Made by a program: the position numbers and the translations under genes
NCBI GenBank assembly: GCA_030146745.1
Contig: JASLBD010000474.1
Location: 1 to 24,291 of the forward strand
From: Allosphingosinicella sp.
GTDB lineage: Bacteria > Pseudomonadota > Alphaproteobacteria > Sphingomonadales > Sphingomonadaceae
Direction of reading: 5' to 3'
Length of the DNA: 24,291 nt
Notes under the pieces: model-generated
Databases searched by the model: none
Seen by the model: the letters and a program-made list of their open reading frames with translations, nothing else
What the model was told of the DNA's origin: nothing
In this document: positions 15,238-22,570 of the stretch, in pieces
Position numbering within the stretch: position 1 is the first letter of the stretch
Layout: every line of letters starts with the position of its first letter

Positions 15238-18200
15238 ATGAACCGCACTTACGACGTCGTCGCCATTCAAATGACCATCTGGTTCAATGTCGAAGGCGAC
15301 CATGACCACAACGGACTGATCTACGTCCTCCGGCGCAACCTGCCGCTGGTCAAATATCTGCGCGAGCTCGCCAAGCCGACTCCGGACCAGGCCGAGCTCG
15401 ACCGGCTCCGCGAGCCCGCGCGGGCGATCGCCGCCGAATTCCAGGTGCCGTTCCCGACGACCCCCGAGGAAGCGAAGAAGCCGCACGAATTCGTCCGTCC
15501 GCTGGTGCTTCGCGCTCATCACGGCGACGTCGTGACCGTCAACCTGGAGAATCAGATCCAGAACCGGCCCGTCGGAATCCACCTCGTCGGCGACGGCTAT
15601 GACGTGAAGAATCACGACGGCTCCGAAGTCGGCGCCAACCCGCCGAGCCTCGCGCCTCCCGGCGGCCATTACAGCTATCAGTGGACCGCCGGCCACGAAG
15701 GCGTGTTCCCGTTCCACGACGGCGGCGACTATTCGGGCGGCGAGGACGGCACCAACGTCCACGGCCTGTTCGGCGCCTTCATCGTCGAGCCGGTCGGGAC
15801 GATCTGGCGCGACCCGGTCTCCGGCGTGGATTCGAGCGTCGCGGGCACCCAGCTCGACGGCCTCTACCTCGACATCATCCCGCCCGCAGCCCAGGCCGCA
15901 GCCCCGACCCCGGCACCCGCGACGATTGCGAATTACCAGTTCCCGGCACCGCGCGAATATACCGATTACAATCAGGACGCGCATCGCGAGTTCGTCGTCT
16001 TCTTCCACGACGAGCCCGAATTCGTGCCGCCGCACGGCACCCATTATCCCGACCCGTGCGCCCATCCTGACGATCCCACCGGCGGGCATGGCGGGCACGG
16101 CGCCGCCCACCCGCCGATCATGCCGGTCTCCTATCGCGCCGAGCCGATGGTCAACAAGGAGCAGATCCTGTTCCGGCTGATGGCCCAGGGCCACGACTTC
16201 AAGGGCCGCCCGGTGCTCAACGAGGAGCAGCACCACAGCTCGTGGATGTTCGGCGATCCCGCCACTCCGATCTTCAAGGCCTATATCGGCGATCCGGTGC
16301 GGATCCGCTTCGTCCACGCGGCGGTGAAGGAGACCCACGTCTTCCACCTCCACCTCTACGAATGGCACGCCGTGCCCGAGGACCGGAAGTCGCCGCGCAT
16401 CGATGCGATCTCGGTCAGTCCGCAGACCGGCCACACGATCGAGCCCGTCTGGGGCGCGGGCAACCGCCATCAGGTCGCCGGCGACGTGATCTGGCACTGC
16501 CACCTCTATCCGCACTTCCACGAAGGCATGTGGGGAATCTTCCGGACGTTCGAGACTCTTCAGGACGGAAGCGACGGGCCGCTGCTCGCGCAGCAGGACT
16601 TCCCGTACACCGGCCGCCGGATCGGCCGCTATCCGAACGACACCAGGATCGAGCGGCTGCTTCCGCTTCCCGGCCGGACTCCGCCGCCGCTGCCGACCCC
16701 GACCCATCCGGGCTATCCGCTCTACATCCCCGGCGAGATGCAGCAGAAGTCGCCGATCCCGCCCTGGCCGACCGCCGAGCCGATGCCGGCCGACTACGAT
16801 TACCGCCCGGTGCCGACCGGGCTCGAGCGCAACGCGTTCAACCCGCAGCCGGTGCCGGGCGAGATCTTCACCCGCCGTCCGTTCGTGATCGGCCAGGCGC
16901 AGGAGTGGCCGGAAGGGCCGATCCTGTCCAACGCCGGTCCGGCCTACCACCTCAACGGCGACCGCATCATCCGCCACGACCTGGCGGTGACGATGGATCG
17001 GATCGACTATAACGGGCACGGGTGGCACGATAAGCACGGCCATTTCTACTATCTCACCGACGAGGGACGCCCCGCCGCGACCGAGCAGAAGGAGCCGCTC
17101 TTCTTCCGGGCGCGGCACGGCCAGATCCTGAATTTGAGCCTGCGCAACGAGCTCCCGCTCGACATCCCCGAGACGGAGTTCGACCACGCCTTCCCGCCGT
17201 GCCCGGCGCGGCCGTGGCAGGGCGAATGCACTCCGCACGTCCACATGGTGAAGTTCGACCCGATCTGCGCCGACGGCGCCAGCGTCGGCTGGAACTACAT
17301 TTCGGGCCCGGTCGCCGGAAAAACGATGGCCTATCGCTGGTGGCTGGACCAGGAGTTCGGGACGATCTTCTTCCACGACCATCTGTTCGCCAACTTCCGG
17401 CAGAAGCACGGCCTGTTCGGAGCGCTCATCGTCGAGCCCGCCGGCGCCCGCTTCCTCCACAATATCGAGGATCGCGAGATCGTCAGCGGCCTGCAGGCGC
17501 GGATCGACGTGCCCGGGCCGACGCCGAAGTCGTTCCGCGAGTTCTGCATGGGGCTCCAGGACTTCATCCCGATGTGGAACGGGGACGGCGAGGCTCTCAA
17601 CCCGCCCGCGGCCCCGGGCGGTCACGGCGACCAGGGGATCATGGCGATCAACTACCGCAACGACCCGATCCACGAGCGGCTGAGGGAAGGCGGCGGAGAA
17701 TTCATCGACCCGGCGCTGTGGTTCACCTCGGGCGCGCCCTACAATCGCGACCCCTATTCGGTGCGGTTCGACACGCATGCGGGCGATCCGATCTGGTTCC
17801 GGATGATCCAGGGATCCCATGAGGAGCAGCACAGCTTCCAGATCCACGGCATGCGCTGGCGGCGGTTCCGGGACAATCCGCAATCCCCGGTCCGCGACCA
17901 GCAGAGCTTCGGGATCTCGGAAGCGTTCACCTTCAAGCAGGAGGAGCCGTACGGGCCCGGCGATTACATGTACAAGCTGTCGGGCGCCGACGACCTCTGG
18001 CTCGGCTGCTGGGGCCTGGTTCGGGCTTATGGCGACGACGCCATGGACGGCCCGGCGACTCTGACCACCCCCGCCCCCGCAGTCGCACTGCCCGCCCCGA
18101 CCGGGACTCGCGAATTCCATGTCAGGGCCGAGCGCCGGAGCCTGGTCTATCGGGAACCGGACCTGGTCGACCCGCTGGGGCTGGTCTACCGGCTGACCAG

Positions 18201-20658
18201 GATCGTCGGTCCGAACAGCGCCGAGCTTCCCGTCCGCCAGAAGATAGACCCGAACGAGCCTTTGATCCTGCGCTGCCGCGAAGGCGAGACGGTCAAGATC
18301 GTCCTCACCAACGGAATCCCGGCCGATGCCGATATGCGGCCGGAGCCTTATGCGCCTAGCGTTCCGGTCGAGGAGTTCGATGGGACCCATCGTCCGGTCC
18401 GGCCGGTGTCCCGGCAGGTGTCGATGCACGCCGACTTGGTGCGCTTCGACGTCAGGACCTCGGACGGAGCCACGGTCGGCCGCAACCCGCCGCAGACGGC
18501 GGCGCCGGGCGAGACGGTCACCTACACCTGGCAGACCGGCCGCCCGGCGGGGAGCCCGGAACCGCTCGGGCCGCTCCTGCTCCAGGACATGGCCGACGTC
18601 CGCAACCACCGTCACCACGGCCTGATCGGCGCTCTGATCGTAGAGCCGGCCGACGCCCGTCCCCTCTTCGTGCCGGAGGACAGGAACACGGCGGCCGAGG
18701 GCGGGACGGCCGAGGCCTGGGATGGCCCGCGCGCCACGATCCTGACGTCCGTGGACGGGCAGGAGAGGCGCCAGGAGGAGGCGGTGCTGCTCCTTCAGGA
18801 CGGCCTTCGCCATTTCCTGCGCGGCAACCTCAACATGCCGATCTCGGACGAGCCCCCTTCGCCGGGCGAGGACGACGTGGACCATGAGGACCAGGGACAG
18901 AAGGCGTTCAACTACCGCTCAGAGCCGATCGAGCGCCATCTCGACAATCCCGCCCCGGCGACTCCGGTCTTCGAGGTGCCGGCCAATGCCGACGTCCGGC
19001 TGCATCTGATCGGGGCCGGCGACAAGCCCCGCCAGCACAGCTTCACCGTGCACGGCGTGAGCTGGAAAGAGTATGAATATCTCGGCCAGGAGTCGCCGAG
19101 GGTGGCTTCGGAATCGGCCATCTCCACCGGCACCGCCCGGCTCTACGAGTTCAAGGTCGGAGCGGAGGCGGACTATGCCTACCGGAGCGGGGTGCTCAAA
19201 TGGGCGGTGCCGCAGGGCCTGTGGGGCCTGTTCCGGGTCGGGCCGGCAGACGAGTTGGTCGTGACGGACGGCGACAAGGGCGACATCGTCGTCAGCGACG
19301 AGGGCCAGACCTGGCGCCTGAAGACTCCGGTGAAGCTGGGGACGGGCGAGGCGGTGAACCCCCGGGTCGGAAGCGGCGTCGCCCCCGGCGATGCCACGGA
19401 AGCCAGCCTCCTTCGAATCCGCGAAGGCACGCAGGCCGAACCCTCGACCAGCCTCGTCCCGCTGGCCAAAGTGGAGCGGGTCGTCCTCGCCACCGACACC
19501 GCCCTCCAGGCGGAGGGAGTGCAGCAGACGGACGATGCCGCCGACAACATGGCCGCTCTCGTCTCGGTCTGCCAGGCGGTGGAGGGCTCGGAAGCCGCCG
19601 CCGTCGGGCTGTTCGGCTCGGGCATCAACTATAGCCAGGCCAACTCGGACGTGCTCGAGTACACCCGCGCGGGCGCCGTCGGAGTGCAGGGGGTCGGCTA
19701 CACGACCGGTCGCGCGGTCGCCACGGGCGGTTTCTTCCAGGGCAAGTCCACCCACCCGGGCGGGCATGTCTACGCCGTCATGATCTTGGCGGGGAATGAA
19801 AGCGGCACCGACTACAGCTACCGCCCGGGCGGAGGTTCCTGCGGGCTTTATGTGACCCCTACCGGAACCGCGGACATGGCGGCGGGCATCATCGTCGGGA
19901 ACAGCTTCGATCGCCGGTTCGAATATGGAATCGCCTTCAGCGGCTTGCGAACGGGCGCCATCAAGCTCGCCTCGCTGGTCGACGACAGCTCCTCGCCCAC
20001 CGTGTTCGACATCAACGGGTCGCACACCAACGGCCTCGATACGACGGGCGCGACCTTCTCGGGCAGGGCGATCCTGCTCGGCGACTCGCATACGATGGGC
20101 TGGAACGACGTCGGCTTCGCTCGGACGGAAGCGAGCACGGTGTCGCTCGTCGGTGCCAACGGCGGGGGCGGCCACTTCTCCGCTCTGTCGGTCGGCGCCT
20201 GGAGCACGGCAGCTCTCGGCGCGTTCTCGGGCGGAATGGTCAGCGCCGCGACGACCCAGATGCCGTCGGCGGCGGGGCAGCGTATCGGGCTCCTCACCTT
20301 CCGCGCCGGGCCGAACGTCGGCACGGCCGCCGTTACGGCCTTCGCCACCGAGGCGTGGACGTCGACGGCACGCGGCACCCAGCTCAGCCTCGAAACCATC
20401 GCGAACGGCTCGACCGTTCGGACGGAGCGAGTGCGGGTTGCTGAGGCGGGCGTCGACATACGAAGCGGCGGCAACCTGCTCGTCGGCGGCACCAAGGTGG
20501 TGGGACCTCAGGGCGCCGCGGTCGCGAACGCCACCGACGCCGCCTCGGCCGTCACCCAGCTCAACGCGCTGCTGGATCAGCTTCGGGCACACGGGCTGAT
20601 CGCCCCATCAGGCCCAATATTGGATCCTGGCGGCTGGGATCCCATGTACAACCAGTGA
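15238..20658 (+). CDS. Giant multicopper oxidase-like protein: three double-cupredoxin modules fused to a phage tail-fibre-like C-terminus
   Basis: An 1806-residue protein. Three homologous modules, each two cupredoxin domains, cover about 1-440, 575-935 and 955-1335; a Pro-rich linker joins modules 1 and 2. Each begins with a GDHDHNGLIYVL-like strand and ends its first half with HGLFGAFIVEP. Copper ligands: H367, H370, H372 (HVFHLH) and H420, C421, H422, H426, M431 (HCHLYPHFHEGM) in module 1; H667, H669 (HVH) and H713, H715 (HDH) in module 2. Together these are a complete type 1 plus trinuclear set. Module 3 keeps the fold but not the ligands. Six-domain architecture recalls MnxG-type Mn(II) oxidases and ceruloplasmin; substrate is not proven. 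Residues 1336-1806 are unlike any oxidase: GDKGDIVVSDEGQTWRL near 1345 and ATDAASAVTQLNALLDQLRAHGLIA at the end are phage tail-protein motifs. No signal peptide is visible. GGGAG supports the ATG at 15238 over TTG 15208. Confidence 0.88.
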   Translation: MNRTYDVVAIQMTIWFNVEGDHDHNGLIYVLRRNLPLVKYLRELAKPTPDQAELDRLREPARAIAAEFQVPFPTTPEEAKKPHEFVRPLVLRAHHGDVVTVNLENQIQNRPVGIHLVGDGYDVKNHDGSEVGANPPSLAPPGGHYSYQWTAGHEGVFPFHDGGDYSGGEDGTNVHGLFGAFIVEPVGTIWRDPVSGVDSSVAGTQLDGLYLDIIPPAAQAAAPTPAPATIANYQFPAPREYTDYNQDAHREFVVFFHDEPEFVPPHGTHYPDPCAHPDDPTGGHGGHGAAHPPIMPVSYRAEPMVNKEQILFRLMAQGHDFKGRPVLNEEQHHSSWMFGDPATPIFKAYIGDPVRIRFVHAAVKETHVFHLHLYEWHAVPEDRKSPRIDAISVSPQTGHTIEPVWGAGNRHQVAGDVIWHCHLYPHFHEGMWGIFRTFETLQDGSDGPLLAQQDFPYTGRRIGRYPNDTRIERLLPLPGRTPPPLPTPTHPGYPLYIPGEMQQKSPIPPWPTAEPMPADYDYRPVPTGLERNAFNPQPVPGEIFTRRPFVIGQAQEWPEGPILSNAGPAYHLNGDRIIRHDLAVTMDRIDYNGHGWHDKHGHFYYLTDEGRPAATEQKEPLFFRARHGQILNLSLRNELPLDIPETEFDHAFPPCPARPWQGECTPHVHMVKFDPICADGASVGWNYISGPVAGKTMAYRWWLDQEFGTIFFHDHLFANFRQKHGLFGALIVEPAGARFLHNIEDREIVSGLQARIDVPGPTPKSFREFCMGLQDFIPMWNGDGEALNPPAAPGGHGDQGIMAINYRNDPIHERLREGGGEFIDPALWFTSGAPYNRDPYSVRFDTHAGDPIWFRMIQGSHEEQHSFQIHGMRWRRFRDNPQSPVRDQQSFGISEAFTFKQEEPYGPGDYMYKLSGADDLWLGCWGLVRAYGDDAMDGPATLTTPAPAVALPAPTGTREFHVRAERRSLVYREPDLVDPLGLVYRLTRIVGPNSAELPVRQKIDPNEPLILRCREGETVKIVLTNGIPADADMRPEPYAPSVPVEEFDGTHRPVRPVSRQVSMHADLVRFDVRTSDGATVGRNPPQTAAPGETVTYTWQTGRPAGSPEPLGPLLLQDMADVRNHRHHGLIGALIVEPADARPLFVPEDRNTAAEGGTAEAWDGPRATILTSVDGQERRQEEAVLLLQDGLRHFLRGNLNMPISDEPPSPGEDDVDHEDQGQKAFNYRSEPIERHLDNPAPATPVFEVPANADVRLHLIGAGDKPRQHSFTVHGVSWKEYEYLGQESPRVASESAISTGTARLYEFKVGAEADYAYRSGVLKWAVPQGLWGLFRVGPADELVVTDGDKGDIVVSDEGQTWRLKTPVKLGTGEAVNPRVGSGVAPGDATEASLLRIREGTQAEPSTSLVPLAKVERVVLATDTALQAEGVQQTDDAADNMAALVSVCQAVEGSEAAAVGLFGSGINYSQANSDVLEYTRAGAVGVQGVGYTTGRAVATGGFFQGKSTHPGGHVYAVMILAGNESGTDYSYRPGGGSCGLYVTPTGTADMAAGIIVGNSFDRRFEYGIAFSGLRTGAIKLASLVDDSSSPTVFDINGSHTNGLDTTGATFSGRAILLGDSHTMGWNDVGFARTEASTVSLVGANGGGGHFSALSVGAWSTAALGAFSGGMVSAATTQMPSAAGQRIGLLTFRAGPNVGTAAVTAFATEAWTSTARGTQLSLETIANGSTVRTERVRVAEAGVDIRSGGNLLVGGTKVVGPQGAAVANATDAASAVTQLNALLDQLRAHGLIAPSGPILDPGGWDPMYNQ

Positions 20659-20670
20659 GAGAAGCAGGAC

Positions 20671-20754
20671 CGAGGATCGGGGGACAGTCACTTGTGACTG
20701 TCCCCTTTTCTTCGAGGATCGGGGGACAGTCACTTGTGACTGTCCCCTTTTCTT
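20671..20754. repeat. Two perfect 42-bp direct repeats, each with a 26-bp palindrome
   Basis: Unit 1 is 20671-20712 and unit 2 is 20713-20754; they are identical. Each contains arms GGGGACAGTCAC and GTGACTGTCCCC with a TT loop (20680-20705 and 20722-20747), then TTTTCTT. They start 12 bases after the oxidase stop and could serve as tandem intrinsic terminators. The GGGGACAGTCAC arm resembles REP sequences seen near Y1/REP-associated transposases; that link is recollection, not shown here, and no transposase lies in the window. Confidence 0.9.
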
Positions 20755-21153
20755 GCCCGAAGCCTGGTTGATCCCCCCTCCAGCCCATCGCCAAATAGTC
20801 CGAAACGGATAATCCTGTAGGATATCATAGAGATTGTTCCTGCTATGTTCTGACTTGTGACGAACGAATCGATTCCACTCCGCGGCAGGTTGATCGCAAA
20901 TGCCGTGAAGCGCCCGCCGGAGCCGGCGCTTTTGCGGTACCCGCGCTTTCGACGCCGAGACCGCGCCTCGGAAAACTACCGTAAATACCGTTCGATTCGG
21001 ATCGACAACGTAACGAAACAGATCGTCGCCATTCGGTTGACCCTTTCAGCCAAGCCGCTGAAAAACAACGCCGTCTTGTCCGCAAGGCAGGTGAGTCGTT
21101 TCTTCGGAAACGGCGCCGCGACCGGCCGCCGCTCTCCCGGCGGCCAGGGCGGC
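20755..21153. other. Gene-free stretch, AT-richer than surroundings
   Basis: About 400 bases without a credible gene. The part from about 20790 to 21085 has clearly more A and T than the neighbours (for example AGGATATCATAGAGATTG and AACTACCGTAAATACCG). It contains the stem-loop at 20908 and a small ATCCT-GT-AGGAT palindrome near 20813-20824. An open frame from 20857 runs through it into the oxidase relic but has no ribosome-binding site and no family look, so it is not called. It may be decayed coding sequence or an insertion scar. Confidence 0.5.
20908..20933 (+). terminator. Terminator-like stem-loop
   Basis: AAGCGCC (20908-20914) pairs with GGCGCTT (20925-20931), loop CGCCGGAGCC, followed by a run of four T (20930-20933). 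It has terminator form but no intact gene ends nearby, consistent with a decayed gene upstream or a backup for the oxidase message. Confidence 0.5.
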
Positions 21154-21213
21154 GGAGTGCTCGAATGGGCCGTCGCGCAGGGGCTGTGCGGCCTGTTCCG
21201 GGTGGGCGCGTAG
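21154..21213 (+). pseudogene. Relic of the C-terminal end of an oxidase module-3 homologue
   Basis: Nineteen codons and a stop encode GVLEWAVAQGLCGLFRVGA. The intact oxidase has GVLKWAVPQGLWGLFRVGP at residues 1318-1336, and 15 of the first 18 residues agree. Codon choice differs at several identical residues (for example GTC against GTG and GGC against GGG), so it is a diverged homologue, not a recent copy. Upstream sequence in this frame shows no module-3 similarity. The relic stops one residue after FRVG, exactly where the tail-fibre-like region starts in the intact gene. This suggests an oxidase version without the tail once ended here. Confidence 0.7.
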
Positions 21214-21221
21214 AGGAAGCC

Positions 21222-21247
21222 GGGGGACGGACCCGTGGCCGTCCCCC
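21222..21247. repeat. Perfect palindrome GGGGGACGG / CCGTCCCCC
   Basis: Nine-base perfect arms (21222-21230 and 21239-21247) with loop ACCCGTGG, nine bases after the relic stop. The outer GGGGGAC and GTCCCCC ends are shared with the palindromes at 20679-20705 and 20721-20747, so it may be a related repeat. Confidence 0.6.
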
Positions 21248-21262
21248 ATGCCCGCCCGGGCG

Positions 21263-21303
21263 AAGCCACCCAGTGCGGCCGAAAGGCCCGCTGGGTGGCT
21301 TTT
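21263..21303 (+). terminator. Strong intrinsic terminator downstream of the oxidase relic
   Basis: AAGCCACCCAG (21263-21273) pairs perfectly with CTGGGTGGCTT (21291-21301); an inner GGCC-GAAA-GGCC hairpin caps it, and four T follow the stem core (21300-21303). It points the same way as the relic, as expected for the former terminator of a lost gene. The remaining bases to 21458 hold only a spacer and the next ribosome-binding site. Confidence 0.75.
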
Positions 21304-21458
21304 GCCGTTCGGGGGCCGGGAGGCCGGCCGGTCGGCATGGATCGGTGAGCTTCTTCGTCTCCTGCGCCGCCGACGATTGCCGATCCCGCCCCAGGCACGA
21401 TTCTGTCGCGTTCGGCGCCGAAGGGTGCGATGGAGGAGGCAGTCAAGGGAGCAAGGAA

Positions 21459-22049
21459 ATGCCGCTGGTCACTCCGCTCGCCAAGGGTTCGTCGCCGGAC
21501 GTGGACGAGCTCGCGCGCTTCTTCGACGAGACCCTGGGCTTCACCCCCAACAGCGTCCTGACGATGCAGCGCCGGCCGGCCGTCGCCCGCGCCTTCATCA
21601 ACCTCAACAAGGCGGTGATGGCCAATGAGGGAAGGCTCACCGCCGAGCAGAAAAGGCTGATCGGCCTGCTTGCCTCGAGCGTCGCGGGATGCCGCTATTG
21701 CGAGGCCCACACGGCCCTGGCGGCCGAACGCTACGGGGCATCGAAGGCGCGCCTCGATGCGATCTGGGATTATGCGAAAAGCCCGGTCTTCACCGAGGCG
21801 GAGCGGGCGGCATTCGATTTCGCGATCGCGGCCGCGAGCGTTCCGAACGCGGTCTCGGACGACATCGCCGCCGGGCTCAAGCGCCACTGGGACGAGGGAG
21901 AGATCGTCGAGATCCTCGGGGTCGTCTCGCTCTTCGGCTTCCTGAACCGCTGGAACGACAGCATGGGCACCCGACTTGAGGAGGGCGCGGCGGAGGCGGC
22001 CCGGCGCAACCTCGTCCAACGCGACTGGACTCGCGGCAAGCACGTCTAG
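21459..22049 (+). CDS. Carboxymuconolactone decarboxylase/AhpD-like (peroxidase-related) protein
   Basis: A 196-residue all-helical protein. The AhpD-type redox motif is C78-R-Y-C81-E-A-H84 in SSVAGCRYCEAHTALA, and the C-terminal half has FDFAIAAASVPNAVSDD and EIVEILGVVSLFGFLNRWNDSMG, both typical of proteins annotated as peroxidase-related enzymes in the CMD superfamily. In AhpD the two Cys and nearby His catalyse thiol-dependent peroxide reduction; here the spacing CxxCxxH is that of the wider family, and a peroxidase or thiol-disulfide role is inferred. AAGGGAG lies eight to nine bases before the ATG and decides the start; the frame is open further upstream but that part overlaps a terminator and reads as non-protein. 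It is likely monocistronic and converges with the lipoprotein gene 15 bases away. Any link to the oxidase upstream is positional only. Confidence 0.87.
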   Translation: MPLVTPLAKGSSPDVDELARFFDETLGFTPNSVLTMQRRPAVARAFINLNKAVMANEGRLTAEQKRLIGLLASSVAGCRYCEAHTALAAERYGASKARLDAIWDYAKSPVFTEAERAAFDFAIAAASVPNAVSDDIAAGLKRHWDEGEIVEILGVVSLFGFLNRWNDSMGTRLEEGAAEAARRNLVQRDWTRGKHV

Positions 22050-22064
22050 GGGCCGCGGCGGCGC

Positions 22065-22403
22065 CTACCGCCGCGCCTCGATCTCGTTCACCTCGAACCC
22101 CACGATCTTCCCGTCCCACCGGCACTGGAACGACCGCTTCCGCCCCTCCGCCTCGGCGCTGCCCCACACCACCAGCCTGGCCGGGCTCTTGTAGACGGTG
22201 TCGATGATCCGGACGGTCCCATATTGGGCGGCGCGGGCGCCGCAGGCGGCGCGGGCGGCGGGGCCGGGATCCTCGGTCGGCACTTTTTCGGGGCCGTCGG
22301 CGGCCCTGACCGCGGCGCCGACGGCGCTCGCCGCGAGGCCGGCCGCGCAGCCGCCGAGCGGCAGCGCGGCGAGCGCGAACAAAAGCAGGATCGGTCGGCG
22401 CAT
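22065..22403 (-). CDS. Small lipoprotein of unknown function
   Basis: A 112-residue protein with a lipoprotein signal MRRPILLLFALAALPLGGC; the lipidated residue is C19. The mature part is Ala-rich at first, then has YGTVRIIDTVYKSPARLVVWGSAEAEGRKRSFQCRW (in pieces, residues about 60-95), which looks like a small beta-rich domain with two Cys (C54 and C93) that could pair. I do not recognise the family. It is alone on this strand, divergent from lepA (167 bases between starts). Between its stop and the CMD gene lies a GC-rich inverted repeat, GCGGCGG and CCGCCGC (22055-22074), which overlaps its last codons and lacks a T-tract. Confidence 0.75.
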   Translation of the reverse strand: MRRPILLLFALAALPLGGCAAGLAASAVGAAVRAADGPEKVPTEDPGPAARAACGARAAQYGTVRIIDTVYKSPARLVVWGSAEAEGRKRSFQCRWDGKIVGFEVNEIEARR

Positions 22404-22570
22404 CCTCGTTCCTTTGCCTGCGCGGCGCTGCGCCGCGACGGTCCCGGACCGAACATCGGCGCGGCGCCCGTGTCAACGCTCCGCGGCGGGAAGCGGGAAG
22501 CACCCGCGCCGCTTTGCCTTCCCCACCCCCTTAAGCTAGGGCACCGCCATCCTCTAGAAAATCGAAGATC

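Noticed and set aside
15172..18885. A 1237-codon open frame opposite the oxidase gene
   Set aside because: Antisense shadow produced by high GC and the biased third position of the oxidase gene; its product is Arg/Val/Asp-rich with no motif.
18919..20592. A 557-codon open frame opposite the oxidase tail
   Set aside because: Same antisense artefact; no start signal, no recognised domain.
15238..20658. The oxidase as part of a prophage or gene transfer agent
   Set aside because: Only the last quarter of the protein looks tail-like; no capsid, portal, terminase, baseplate or integrase gene occurs in the window.
20671..20754. Start of a CRISPR array
   Set aside because: The two 42-bp units are directly adjacent with no spacers and there are no cas genes.
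20857..21153. Reading frame of 118 codons ending in the oxidase relic
   Set aside because: Basic, low-complexity translation, no ribosome-binding site, crosses a terminator-like stem-loop; only its last 19 codons resemble a known protein.
22055..22074. Bidirectional terminator between the CMD gene and the lipoprotein gene
   Set aside because: The GCGGCGG/CCGCCGC stem has no T-tract on either side and overlaps coding sequence; such stems arise easily by chance at this GC content.
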